DNA of 18,872 nucleotides from JBFHRE01 sp041591895 (GCA_041591895.1 JBFHRE010000042.1:1-18872); one strand, 5' to 3'; positions 1 through 7,955 are shown, counted from the stretch's first letter. Numbers and translations: made by a program. Notes: generated by a model from the letters alone, not told the origin.

Positions 1-575
1 GAGGTCCCGCTCTGGTTGATCTCGACCACGATCTCTTTGATCTGCTGCACGAGCTTGGGAGCCAGGCCCAATGAGGGCTCGTCGAGAATGAGCAGCTTGG
101 GGTGCTGCATCAGGGCCCGGCCGATGGCAAGCATCTGCTGCTCGCCGCCCGACATGTACCCGGCCACCGACTTGCGACGCTCGGCGAGCAGCGGGAAGAG
201 CGTCATGACCCGTTCGTGGGCTTGTTTCACCGAGTCCCGGTTGCGATTGACGTAGGCGCCGGCAGTCAGGTTCTCGTCCACCGTCAACTCGGCAAAGATC
301 CGCCTGCCCTCCATCACCTGGCTAATGCCTCTGCGCACCCGGTCGGCCGGATCGAGATGGGTGATGTCGTCGCCGTCGAAGGTGATGTGACCTTTGGTGA
401 CATCACCCTCATGCACACCGAGCAGCCCGGAGATGGCCCGCATCGTGGTCGTCTTGCCGGCGCCGTTGGCGCCCAGCAACGCCACGATCTGGCCATCGGG
501 CACCTCGAGCGAGATGCCACGCAGCACCAGGATGACGTCGTTGTAGACGACCTCCAGGTTCTCGACAGCCAGCAA
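1..575 (-). CDS. livF: LivF-type ABC transporter ATPase (3' end missing)
   Basis: Cytoplasmic ATPase of a branched-chain amino acid type (HAAT) ABC importer; it would power the LivH/LivM permeases encoded upstream. The 191 visible codons show the Walker A motif GANGAGKTT (residues 35-43), then an ABC signature SGGEQQ followed by MLAIGRAL, and a Walker B LLILDEPSLGLAP. LivF proteins are usually about 235 residues, so about 45 are cut off by the left edge. The start is TTG (573-575): a strong GGAGGA Shine-Dalgarno lies 6 bases upstream and the protein begins with the usual LivF opening (LAVENLEVVYNDV). It is the last gene of the visible operon, 70 bp after the binding protein, and a hairpin lies in that gap. 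The second ATPase (LivG) is not visible and may lie beyond the edge. Confidence 0.9.
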   Translation of the reverse strand, partial: MLAVENLEVVYNDVILVLRGISLEVPDGQIVALLGANGAGKTTTMRAISGLLGVHEGDVTKGHITFDGDDITHLDPADRVRRGISQVMEGRRIFAELTVDENLTAGAYVNRNRDSVKQAHERVMTLFPLLAERRKSVAGYMSGGEQQMLAIGRALMQHPKLLILDEPSLGLAPKLVQQIKEIVVEINQSGT

Positions 576-584
576 GGGTCTCCT

Positions 585-644
585 CCGTTCGAACGGTCAG
601 GGGATGGGACGGGCAGAAGCCCGTCCCATCTGACTCACCGTTCG
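585..644 (-). promoter_or_regulatory. Intercistronic hairpin between binding-protein gene and livF
   Basis: Perfect 12-bp inverted repeat (arms 603-614 and 619-630, loop AGAA). Outer flanks 590-599 and 631-644 can extend it with a 4-base bulge. A second short palindrome, CCGTTCGAACGG (585-596), touches the livF Shine-Dalgarno. There is no T-run after the stem in the direction of transcription, so it is more likely an mRNA-stabilising or attenuating hairpin than a full terminator. Such hairpins commonly follow binding-protein genes and let them be expressed more strongly than the ATPase gene (family knowledge). Confidence 0.6.
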
Positions 645-645
645 A

Positions 646-2010
646 TCAGCCGAGCTTGTAGCAGGCTTCCGTGAACGTGTAGGCGGCGGCGATGTCCGAG
701 GTGTACTCGGACTCGACCTGGATGGTCCCGGCGCTGGTGCCGGCGGCCAGACCCTCCGGATCGGGCTTGAAGATATAGCCCTTTCGCTGGAGGCGGTCGT
801 TGGCTTCGCCGGCGTAGCTCTCGGCCGGAGCCAGGCCGCCGAAGTCGACGTTGTCAAGGCTCTTACCGGCGGCAAGCACGCCGGCCCGGGTCATGTCACC
901 ATTCTCGTACGCCTTGACGAGCGCGGCATGGAGGATCGACGCCTCCACGATGCCCTCGGTGTAGTAGTCGGTAGCCGGTGCCCCCGCAGCCGTGAAAGCC
1001 TCACGCTGGGCGGCAAACGCGTCCGATGCCCAGTTGACGGTGTAGGTGCCACCGATGAACTGCGCGGCGAACGCATCCTTGATCGCCGAGTCGGGGGCCA
1101 AGAACGCCGGGCTGAACGACGGCGACGGACCCGACCACGTGGCCGTGAAGCCCTTGGCGAGTGCCTGGCCGAAGATGGAAGCCATGGTGGTCGGCGTGGT
1201 GGCCACCCACACGTAGTCGGCGCCGGACGAGGCGATCCCGTCGGCAACCGCCGCCAGGGTGGTCTCGTCGGTCGGGATGATCGCACCGGAGCCGTCGTAC
1301 ACGACCTCGAGGCCGAGAGCCTCGGCCGCGATCGCGGCACCGGCCGCCGAGTCGAGACCGTAGTCACCAGGCACGGAGGCGATGGCGATGGTCGCGCCGC
1401 CCGGAGCACCCTCGGAGAGGATGTAGCCGAGCGTGTTCTGTGCCTCGATGCAGTACGGGGTTCCGTGTGACAGCAGGTTGGCGTTCAACGCCGGATCCGA
1501 CCAGCCGGAGTACCAGGTCAGCGGGATGGCAAGCATCCCGTCCTCGGCGAGCTGCGGAACGATCGCCACGGTGTGGGGCGAACCGGTCGAGTGGCCGATC
1601 GCCACCACCTGATCCTTGATCTCGTTGTAGAACTGAACGTGGTTGTCCACCACATACTGCGTGTCTCTCGTCACCAGCTCGACCTGGAGACCGTTGATGC
1701 CACCATTGGCGTTCACCTGGTCCCAGTAGGCCTGGGTGCCGGCGAGAATCGCCGTGACCAGTGGGCCGAACGGGCCGGTGAGGTCCGACAGCATTCCGAC
1801 CTGGATGGTGCCGGCCTCGAGGTCGACGCCGAAGTCGGTGGCGATCTCCATCATTGGCTCGGTGGTTTCGGGCGTCGTACCGCCCGACGTTGTCGCCGGG
1901 GCAGGGTCCGTGGCTGCCGTCGTGGTCTCGGTCCCGCCGTCGCCACCACAGGCGGCGATCAGCAGGCCCAAGGCCAGCAACCACGCAAACGTTGTGCGCT
2001 TGCTCATCAT
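646..2010 (-). CDS. ABC transporter substrate-binding lipoprotein (Peripla_BP_6 / LivK-like)
   Basis: Extracytoplasmic, membrane-tethered solute-binding protein of the HAAT importer, 454 aa. The N-terminus is a lipoprotein signal: MMSKR, a hydrophobic stretch, and lipobox LIAAC with Cys21 as the lipidated residue. A Thr/Pro/Ser/Gly-rich linker follows (about 22-52). From about residue 67 the sequence (IQVGMLSDLTGPFGPL) is typical of the type I periplasmic-binding fold of LivK/Leu-binding proteins. A GAGGAGGAAAG Shine-Dalgarno upstream supports the first ATG. The gene lies 88 bp after livM and before livF. The ligand cannot be read from sequence. Linkage to an acyl-CoA ligase suggests a carboxylic acid, so the name LivK is not assigned firmly. 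Confidence 0.92.
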   Translation of the reverse strand: MMSKRTTFAWLLALGLLIAACGGDGGTETTTAATDPAPATTSGGTTPETTEPMMEIATDFGVDLEAGTIQVGMLSDLTGPFGPLVTAILAGTQAYWDQVNANGGINGLQVELVTRDTQYVVDNHVQFYNEIKDQVVAIGHSTGSPHTVAIVPQLAEDGMLAIPLTWYSGWSDPALNANLLSHGTPYCIEAQNTLGYILSEGAPGGATIAIASVPGDYGLDSAAGAAIAAEALGLEVVYDGSGAIIPTDETTLAAVADGIASSGADYVWVATTPTTMASIFGQALAKGFTATWSGPSPSFSPAFLAPDSAIKDAFAAQFIGGTYTVNWASDAFAAQREAFTAAGAPATDYYTEGIVEASILHAALVKAYENGDMTRAGVLAAGKSLDNVDFGGLAPAESYAGEANDRLQRKGYIFKPDPEGLAAGTSAGTIQVESEYTSDIAAAYTFTEACYKLG

Positions 2011-2098
2011 CTCGTTCTTTCCTCCTCGTTCCTTCCGACCTTCGTCGGTTCCCGTGGCGATCGAATGTCGAAACGCCGCGACCTCAATGATCCCACGA

Positions 2099-3367
2099 TC
2101 AATAGCTGAAGGGCCAACCCTTCCAGTAGTTCCTCACTCGGAGCCAGATGCCATACAGACCCAGCGGCTCGAAGATGAGGAACAGAATGATGAGCGCGCC
2201 GAACAGCACCAGGTTGAGCTGGAAGACGCTGAGACCCGGTGCCACACCCGGAACGGCGTTGACGATTCCGAAATCGCCGGCCCCGGATGAGACAAATACG
2301 TCGAGAAACCGGGCAAACCCGCCCTCTCCGGCCGATGCCGCCTTGACCCAGAGGGTGAAATTCTGAACCACTCGAGGCAGGATGATGACGAACGCCGATC
2401 CCATCAATGTGCCAGAGACGGTTCCAGCCCCGCCTATCAGAATGATGGCAATGAACTGGACCGACAGGATGAGGTCCCAACGTTCGGGAATCGTCCTCCC
2501 GAACAGGCTCGCCAGGAGCGCACCGGAAATGCCTGCGAAGAACGAACTGATGCCAAACGCGAGCAGCTTGTACCGGAACTCGTCGATTCCCATCACCTCG
2601 GCGGCCACGTCACGATCGCGAATCGACTGAAAAGCCCGGCCAACCCTGGTCCGCTGGATGTTCTTGGCGACGACCACGGCCAACAGCAGGAGAATGAGCA
2701 GAAACACGAACACCTTGCCCTCGCCGCTGAGCCAGGTGCCGTCGGTGGTGAGATCCAGGAGCGGCGCCTCCTCCTTCCATACGCGGACCTCGTACGGCGG
2801 GAAGGTACGGCCGGCCTGACTCCCACCGGTGAGGCTCACCCAGTTGCGGAAGACGTACTCGCCGATGAACACCAGACCCAACGTCACGATCGCCAGATAC
2901 AGACCCCGCACCCTCACTGCGGTCGGCGCCACGATGAACCCGATCAATGCAGGAACGATCCCGGCCAACGGGAGCCAGATCCAGATCGGAAGGCCGAGTC
3001 CTTTGAGTGGGCCAATCGGGGCGCCGAGCCAGGCAGCGGTATATGCACCAACCCCCATGAAGAAGGCGTGGCCGAGTGACACCTGACCGGCGAGTCCGGT
3101 GAGGATATTGAGGCCCAGTGCTCCGATCGCATAGATGCACACCGCCGAGAGCAGCAGCAGCCAGTCATCGGCAGACATGAAGCCCAAGAAGGGAAGGCGG
3201 AACGCGAACATACGGGCATCGCCCTCCGGATTCCCCGCGTCTCCCCCGGACAGCGGAATCAGGATCAGCAGAGCCACGACCGCAACCGCAATGACGCGCT
3301 TGGTCCAGGTGTTGAGAAGCGCCTGATCGGCTTCGTACGATGCGTGGAGGAGGGGACGGCCTCTCAT
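2099..3367 (-). CDS. livM: Branched-chain amino acid type ABC permease LivM
   Basis: Inner-membrane permease subunit, 422 aa from the chosen start, many hydrophobic helices. It has the LivM signature region (LGLNILTGLAGQVSLGHAFF, about 84-103) and a cytoplasmic EAA-like loop around AAEVMGIDEFRYKLLAFG that docks the ATPases. I chose ATG at 3367 (MRGRPLL) rather than the in-frame ATG at 3457: the longer form adds 30 residues encoded by the 7-bp repeat and by the livH 3' end, which look non-coding in this frame. A GGAG sits 9 bases upstream of the chosen start. The gap to livH is 52 bp and contains the heptamer array. The C-terminus ends FEPLGLYGIWLRVRNYWKGW, normal for LivM. Confidence 0.9.
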   Translation of the reverse strand: MRGRPLLHASYEADQALLNTWTKRVIAVAVVALLILIPLSGGDAGNPEGDARMFAFRLPFLGFMSADDWLLLLSAVCIYAIGALGLNILTGLAGQVSLGHAFFMGVGAYTAAWLGAPIGPLKGLGLPIWIWLPLAGIVPALIGFIVAPTAVRVRGLYLAIVTLGLVFIGEYVFRNWVSLTGGSQAGRTFPPYEVRVWKEEAPLLDLTTDGTWLSGEGKVFVFLLILLLLAVVVAKNIQRTRVGRAFQSIRDRDVAAEVMGIDEFRYKLLAFGISSFFAGISGALLASLFGRTIPERWDLILSVQFIAIILIGGAGTVSGTLMGSAFVIILPRVVQNFTLWVKAASAGEGGFARFLDVFVSSGAGDFGIVNAVPGVAPGLSVFQLNLVLFGALIILFLIFEPLGLYGIWLRVRNYWKGWPFSY

Positions 3368-3392
3368 GAGCCCCGACTCCGTCCGGGCGCTT

Positions 3393-3420
3393 CCAGCCAC
3401 CAGCTTCCGGCTCCCAGCTT
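3393..3420. repeat. Four-unit 7-bp tandem array (CCRGCYN) in the livH-livM gap
   Basis: Four consecutive heptamers of consensus CCRGCYN on the plus strand, starting and ending in phase, lie immediately after the livH stop codon. The same family occurs at 12354-12481 and 15260-15330. In the livH-livM transcript the units read as NRGCYGG. Confidence 0.75.
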
Positions 3421-4382
3421 CATACTCGGCGGATTTCTTCCGTGCCGAACAGGCCATACGGCCGCACGAGCAGGACGACCAGCATCAGGAGGTAGGGAAC
3501 GATCCCGCCAAACCCGGCGCCGAGGAACGTGAAGCTCTTGAGGTAGGTGGTGGCGGCAGCCTCGGCCAGACCGATCGCAAAGCCTCCGATCACCGCACCG
3601 GCGACCGAATCGAGACCGCCGAGGATGATCGCCGGGAAGGCCTTGAAGGCGAAGAAGGCGGTCGACGGGTCGACTCCAGCTGCCCGCCGCGGGAAGACAG
3701 AGATGAAGATGCCGGCCACCGCGGCGAGGACGGCGCCGATCGCCCACGAGATCGAGAAGATCCGGCCGACGTTGATCCCCTGAGCCCGGGCCGCCTCCTG
3801 GTCGAAGGCGGTGGCGCGCATCGCCACGCCCATGCGGGAGCGGAAGAAGGCAGCCACCGCAAGCACGAGCACCAACGCCACGATGATCTGAACGATCTCG
3901 GTGTGCGCGATCCTGAACGGACCGATCTCAGCGATGTTGGTACCCCAGGGATCGCCCAGCGGGCGCGGATCGGTCCCGATGAAGTCGTTGGTGATGTTGC
4001 GAACGACGATGTCGACGCCGAGGGTGACGATCGCGACCGCGAACAGGGCCTCTCCCACCATCGGACGCAGGAAGAGTCGTTCCACCAGCATGCCGAACAG
4101 GGCGGCAACAAACAGAGCAAGCACCACCGAAAGCGTCCACTTCAACCACGCCGGTGCATCCCCCATCCACCGCCCGGGGATCTTGTAGATCGTGGCGAAC
4201 GACGCCACCATGAATGCCCCGAATCCGGCCAGCGCCCCGTGGGCGAAATTCAGCACCTGGGTCGCTTTGAAGATGATCACGAAGCCCATGGCCAGGAGGG
4301 CGTAGATCGCCCCGAGCGACAGGCCGTCGGTCAACACCGTGGCGAAGGCGCTGGTCTCGACCTGGGCGAGTAGCAGCGTCAT
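3420..4382 (-). CDS. livH: Branched-chain amino acid type ABC permease LivH
   Basis: Inner-membrane permease, 320 aa, the usual LivH length. It has the typical N-terminus GLSLGAIYALLAMGFVIIF and the signature VLNFAHGALAGFGAF (about 43-57); then repeated hydrophobic helices, an EAA-like loop around DQEAARAQGINVGRIF that contacts the ATPase, and the conserved FKAFPAIILGGLDSVAGAVIGG. It ends in VRPYGLFGTEEIRRV. Its ATG overlaps the stop of the upstream acyl-CoA ligase as ATGA, a sign of translational coupling. It pairs with LivM to form the channel. Confidence 0.93.
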   Translation of the reverse strand: MTLLLAQVETSAFATVLTDGLSLGAIYALLAMGFVIIFKATQVLNFAHGALAGFGAFMVASFATIYKIPGRWMGDAPAWLKWTLSVVLALFVAALFGMLVERLFLRPMVGEALFAVAIVTLGVDIVVRNITNDFIGTDPRPLGDPWGTNIAEIGPFRIAHTEIVQIIVALVLVLAVAAFFRSRMGVAMRATAFDQEAARAQGINVGRIFSISWAIGAVLAAVAGIFISVFPRRAAGVDPSTAFFAFKAFPAIILGGLDSVAGAVIGGFAIGLAEAAATTYLKSFTFLGAGFGGIVPYLLMLVVLLVRPYGLFGTEEIRRV

Positions 4383-6259
4383 GTCCGGGTGTACATCGAT
4401 TCGATCAGTTCACCGAACATGTCTTCCATCGCCGACCGCTTGAGCTTCTGGGTCGCCGTCAACTCGCCGTCCTCGTGATCGAGTTCCTTCGGGATCATCC
4501 GGAACTGACGGATGTTCTCCACCCGGGCGAACTTCTTGTTCGTCTCGTCGATCACCTTCTGGATCAGCTCGTTCACCTCGGGCTTCTCGGTGAGGTCGCG
4601 ATATGTGGTGTACGGGATCCCCTTGCGGGTCGCCCAGTCGCCGACCACGTCCATCTCGATCGCGATCAATGCCGTCAGGAAGTTGCGCCCGTCCCCGACC
4701 ACCATCGCCTCCTTGACGAAGGGCGACGTCTTGAGGCTGTTCTCGATCTCGGAAGGCGACACGTTCTTGCCGCCCGACGTGATGATGATGTCCTTCATGC
4801 GGTCGACGATCTTGACGTGGGTTCCGTCGACCCACTCCCCGACGTCACCGGTCTTGAGCCAACCGTCCTCGGTGAAGGTCTCGGCCGTCTTGTCGGGCTT
4901 GTTCCAGTAGCCGACGAACACCCCGGCATGCTTGGTCTGGATCTCGCCCGTCTCCTCATCGATCCGTAAACCGATGTCGGGATACGGCACACCGACCGTG
5001 CCGAGCTTCATGTCGCCCACCGGGTTGTAGGTCGCCACCGCCGAGTTCTCGGTCATGCCGTAGAGCTCGTACATGTCGATGCCGAGGCCATGGAAGAACC
5101 TGATCACCTCAGGTGCGATCGGAGCCGCCCCGGTTCCGGCCCAACGGCAGTGGCGCATCCCGATGCGTTCTCTCAGAGCCCGCAACACGATCGGGTAGGC
5201 GAGCCAGTACACCAGCCGACCCAGAGGCGTGTGTCGTCCACCGTTCTTGATCCGCTGCGCCCCGACGACGTCTGCGCATTTGAAGCCGAACCCGAGCCAG
5301 AGCCGCTTGAAGAAGGAGGCATCGGCGGCCTTGATGCGGACTCCGGCGTGCACCTTCTGCCAGATTCGAGGCACGGCGAAGAACAGGGTCGGCTGGATCT
5401 CCCGGAGGTTCTCCTGCACCGTCTCGATCGACTCGGCGAAGTTGAGGACGGCACCGGTATGGGCCATGGTCCATGTCGAGAAGATCCGCTCGGCCACATG
5501 GCACAACGGCAGGTAGGTGAGTATCTGGTCCTGTGGCCCAGCCTTCACGTCCTTGGGGAACCGATTCGGGGCGTTGAGCAGCTCCCCGCAGGTGAATGCA
5601 TAGTTGGCGTTGGTCAGCATCGCGCCCTTGGGAGGACCGGTGGTGCCCGATGTGTAGACCAGGGTCATGACATCGTCGGCCTCTGCCTCCGCCATTCGAG
5701 TCGCCATCGCACCCGGGTGTTCCTCCCGGTGCTTGTGTCCCAGCTCGAGGAAGTCGTCCCAGAAGATGAACCGTTCGTCGTCGCGGAACTCGCGGAAGCC
5801 TCTCGGCTCGGCGTGGATGATCTTCTCGAGCGCCGGCAAAGAGTCGATGACTTCCATCACCTTGTCCGCCTGCTCCTGGTCTTCGGCCAGGTGTACCCGG
5901 GAGCCGGAGTCCGAAAGCAGATATTCGACCTCGGCCGCCGGGTTGGTCGGGTACAAGCCGACTGTGATGGCTCGCACCGCCACCGTCGCGAGATCGAGTA
6001 TCACCCACTCGGGCCGGTCTTCGGCGTGGATCGAGACTCGGTCGCCGGGCTCGACGCCGAGGGCAAGCAATCCGTGGCCTGCGAGTTCGACGGCCTCCCA
6101 GAGTTCGGCCCATGTGATCTCTTGCCAGATCCCGAAGTCTTTCTCGCGGAGCGCGACTGCGTGCGGCGTGGACAGGGATCGGGCGCGCACCTCACTGGCT
6201 ACCGTTGGACAGCCGGTCTCGGAACCGGGTGTCGCAAACCGCTCCGCCAGGGTCGTCAT
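4379..6259 (-). CDS. AMP-forming long-chain acyl-CoA ligase (FadD/ACSL-like)
   Basis: ANL-superfamily ligase, 626 aa, which activates a carboxylic acid with ATP and CoA to an acyl-CoA. Visible motifs: P-loop YTSGTTGPPKG (202-212), adenine-binding YGMTE (400-404), GWLKTGD (466-472) with its catalytic Asp, hinge DRMKD (486-490), and SGGKNVSPSEIEN (495-507), typical of the long-chain subgroup. The C-terminal Lys domain follows (ATQKLKR). I chose ATG at 6259 (MTTLAERF) because GAGGAGGA lies just upstream; an in-frame ATG at 6322 adds 21 unlikely residues. It is first in the operon and overlaps livH by 4 bases, so it probably activates the imported solute. Possible substrates are fatty, aromatic or steroid-derived acids; the sequence does not decide. 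Confidence 0.9.
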   Translation of the reverse strand: MTTLAERFATPGSETGCPTVASEVRARSLSTPHAVALREKDFGIWQEITWAELWEAVELAGHGLLALGVEPGDRVSIHAEDRPEWVILDLATVAVRAITVGLYPTNPAAEVEYLLSDSGSRVHLAEDQEQADKVMEVIDSLPALEKIIHAEPRGFREFRDDERFIFWDDFLELGHKHREEHPGAMATRMAEAEADDVMTLVYTSGTTGPPKGAMLTNANYAFTCGELLNAPNRFPKDVKAGPQDQILTYLPLCHVAERIFSTWTMAHTGAVLNFAESIETVQENLREIQPTLFFAVPRIWQKVHAGVRIKAADASFFKRLWLGFGFKCADVVGAQRIKNGGRHTPLGRLVYWLAYPIVLRALRERIGMRHCRWAGTGAAPIAPEVIRFFHGLGIDMYELYGMTENSAVATYNPVGDMKLGTVGVPYPDIGLRIDEETGEIQTKHAGVFVGYWNKPDKTAETFTEDGWLKTGDVGEWVDGTHVKIVDRMKDIIITSGGKNVSPSEIENSLKTSPFVKEAMVVGDGRNFLTALIAIEMDVVGDWATRKGIPYTTYRDLTEKPEVNELIQKVIDETNKKFARVENIRQFRMIPKELDHEDGELTATQKLKRSAMEDMFGELIESMYTRT

Positions 6260-6358
6260 TGCTCCTCCTCGTATGGCGACCGAGGGCACTCTAAAGCCGG
6301 ATGACCGGACGCGAGGAACCAAACCGGAAGAAAATGGCTCAGGGCCACCGAAAACCGG
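6260..6358 (-). promoter_or_regulatory. Gap between moaE and the acyl-CoA ligase operon
   Basis: This 99-bp gap holds the ligase Shine-Dalgarno (GAGGAGGA) and, just after the moaE stop, a weak 4-bp stem (TGGC/GCCA) followed by TTTTCTT in the minus direction, which could end moaE transcripts. No convincing -35/-10 pair was found for the ligase operon. Confidence 0.3.
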
Positions 6359-6787
6359 TCAGGCGCCTTCGACCCACTCGGCACCGCCCGGCCAGTGCTC
6401 CCGCTTCCAGATCGGCGCCCGCTGCTTCAGTTCTTCGATGATGTAGCGAGCAGCTTCGAAAGCATCCCCGCGATGAGCCGTCGAAACGGCCACCACTACC
6501 GACGGCTGACCGGTCTCGACGACTCCCATCCGGTGCTCGACAACGGCAGCCAGCACCGGCCACCTCACGGCTGCCTCGCGGGCGATGGTTTCCAGGCTCG
6601 CCTCAACGCGCTCGACGTAGGCGTCATACTCGAGATGGGTGACCCCGTCTTTACCGTCGGAGTGGTCGCGAGCCGTTCCGACGAACACGGCCGTTGCTCC
6701 CGAGTCCGGACGACCCACCTCGGAGAGCAGCGCCCCCGGATCGAGGGCCTCGGCCGAGAGTCGCACACGAATGCTGGGATCGGTCAC
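6359..6787 (-). CDS. moaE: Molybdopterin synthase catalytic subunit MoaE
   Basis: MoaE transfers sulfur, with MoaD, to precursor Z to make molybdopterin in the cytoplasm. The 142-aa protein has the family pattern: VFVGTARDHSDG (35-46), LEYDAY (52-57), STAHRGDAF with the conserved His-Arg (105-106), and the end EELKQRAPIWKREHW, whose Lys121 and Lys128 match the catalytic lysines. Start is GTG 6787 (VTDPSIRVRL), giving the usual MoaE length. A longer in-frame ATG at 6883 would run through a 7-bp repeat and is unlikely. There is no Shine-Dalgarno; a TACTCT box ends 7 bases before the GTG, so the mRNA may be leaderless. No moaD or other moa gene is visible nearby. Confidence 0.9.
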   Translation of the reverse strand: MTDPSIRVRLSAEALDPGALLSEVGRPDSGATAVFVGTARDHSDGKDGVTHLEYDAYVERVEASLETIAREAAVRWPVLAAVVEHRMGVVETGQPSVVVAVSTAHRGDAFEAARYIIEELKQRAPIWKREHWPGGAEWVEGA

Positions 6788-6794
6788 ATGGACA

Positions 6795-6800
6795 AGAGTA
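6795..6800 (-). promoter_or_regulatory. Possible -10 box of a leaderless moaE transcript
   Basis: TACTCT on the minus strand fits the actinobacterial TANNNT -10 pattern and is followed by exactly 7 bases before the GTG start, so transcription would begin at or next to the start codon. No good -35 is present; the usual -35 position falls within the ACG heptamers. Confidence 0.4.
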
Positions 6801-6841
6801 CGCAGGACGGTCGACGCAAGACGGTCGACGCAAGACGGAAC
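6800..6841. repeat. Six-unit 7-bp tandem array (ACGNNNG) between divergent genes
   Basis: Six consecutive heptamers beginning ACG; units alternate so that a 14-bp unit (GACGGTCGACGCAA) appears twice exactly. The array fills the space between the putative -10 of moaE (minus) and that of the Zincin_2 gene (plus). Its sequence is unrelated to the CCRGCYN family but has the same period. Confidence 0.7.
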
Positions 6842-6868
6842 TGCACAACCTCGCCGCACCCGTACCAT
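6841..6868 (+). promoter_or_regulatory. Possible promoter of the Zincin_2-family gene
   Basis: CTGCAC (6841-6846), a 16-base spacer, then TACCAT (6863-6868). The predicted start of transcription is only about 7 bases before the ATG at 6882, giving a very short leader. There is no strong Shine-Dalgarno (only GGCGG), in keeping with near-leaderless translation. The match is weak. Confidence 0.3.
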
Positions 6869-6881
6869 TGGCGGCACCAAC

Positions 6882-7955
6882 ATGTCCGACGATCTCTTTT
6901 CCCAGTTCTTTCGACTCTTCGACGCACCGGGCCCGGTGAACCTGCGGCTGGCGGCAGAGGTGGCACATCACCTGGTCGGCGAGTCTCAACCAGTGGATCC
7001 CTGGGCTGCCGAGGAGTTCCGCGAACTGACTCGCCTGGCAGAGTTCAAGGTCGAGGCCGTAGCACCATTCGCTGTCCACCCCGCACCAGACGTGATGCCG
7101 GTGGATGCCAGGCGGTGGGTCGACAAGAACCTCGAGCCCCTGAGTTACCTGGCCGAGCCTTTCGGTGGGATCGTCGATCTCGGTGGTTCCGGCCCCGAGG
7201 CACAGATGCTTGCCGGTTTGGCGCCGGCGATGATCGGGATCCAGTTGGGCACCCTGGTCGGCACGCTGGGCGGGTGGGTGATGGCCGGTTTCGACGCCGG
7301 AGTACCTGCCAGGGGCGAAATCCCCATCACGTATGTCGTGCCGAACATCGAAGACTTCGCCACCCGCCATGACTCGGACCCTCGCCAGGTCCGCTTGTGG
7401 GCGGCACTGAACGAGGCCAGTCACCGGGCCTTGTTCCGAATCCCATTCGTGACCGATCACCTGGTACGACTGCTCAGCGAATACGCCGGCGCGATCTCGA
7501 TCGGTCCGGAGAAACTCATGGAGATGTTCTCGAGCATGAACCCGGAGGACTTCGGAGACGCCGGCAAGCTCGGACGGGTCGCAGAGCTCTTCGACACGCC
7601 GGCCGGGCGGGCGGCGCACGAGGAGCTGGCCTCGTTCCTCGGGGTCACCGGCGGCTACCGGCGGCTTCTCGCCACCAGGGCGGCCGGCGAACTGCTCCCG
7701 TCGATCGGGGAACTCGACTCTGCTCGAGACACGGAGAGAGACCTCGGGGATTCGGCGGGCGCATCGGCACTCACTGCGACTTTCGTCGAAGCCGAGGACC
7801 TTCGCCGCGGCACGCAATTCTGTCTCGAGGTCGAGCGACGATATGGGTCCGAGGCCCTGGCCGGCCTCTGGCGCAATGGGCGCTTTCCGACGGCGGGAGA
7901 GATCGCCGATCCCGTCACCTGGGCAGCCCGGGTGCTACTCGACGACATCGAGTGA
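6882..7955 (+). CDS. Zincin_2 / DUF2342-family protein with altered zinc motif
   Basis: Actinobacterial family of about 350-450 aa related to zinc metallopeptidases, some members annotated as linked to coenzyme F420; no member has a firm function that I can assign here. This one has 357 aa. Family-like segments include DPWAAEEFRELTRLAEFKV (N-terminus), VDARRWVDKNLEPL, the glycine-rich membrane-like stretch IGIQLGTLVGTLGGWVMAGFD, and YVVPNIEDFA. The position of the HExxH zinc motif reads NEASH (in WAALNEASHRALFRIPFV), so the first zinc ligand is Asn (codon AAC) and peptidase activity is doubtful. ATG 6882 was chosen because residues upstream in frame come from the repeat. Its 3' end overlaps the convergent histidine kinase gene by 21 bp. 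Confidence 0.82.
   Translation: MSDDLFSQFFRLFDAPGPVNLRLAAEVAHHLVGESQPVDPWAAEEFRELTRLAEFKVEAVAPFAVHPAPDVMPVDARRWVDKNLEPLSYLAEPFGGIVDLGGSGPEAQMLAGLAPAMIGIQLGTLVGTLGGWVMAGFDAGVPARGEIPITYVVPNIEDFATRHDSDPRQVRLWAALNEASHRALFRIPFVTDHLVRLLSEYAGAISIGPEKLMEMFSSMNPEDFGDAGKLGRVAELFDTPAGRAAHEELASFLGVTGGYRRLLATRAAGELLPSIGELDSARDTERDLGDSAGASALTATFVEAEDLRRGTQFCLEVERRYGSEALAGLWRNGRFPTAGEIADPVTWAARVLLDDIE

Noticed and set aside
3366..4373. Long plus-strand open frame opposite livH
   Set aside because: It is the antisense reading of livH, rich in His/Arg/Asp/Glu from GC-rich codon bias, with no family features.
5090..6304. Long plus-strand open frame opposite the acyl-CoA ligase
   Set aside because: Antisense shadow of a gene with all motifs intact on the minus strand.
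6001..6358. Possible weak heptamer-like CCGGANN copies in the moaE-ligase gap
   Set aside because: The CCGG occurrences are not evenly spaced, so they do not qualify as the same tandem family.
6788..6883. Longer MoaE starting at ATG 6883
   Set aside because: The extra 32 residues translate the ACG heptamers and the divergent intergenic sequence; GTG 6787 gives the usual MoaE length.
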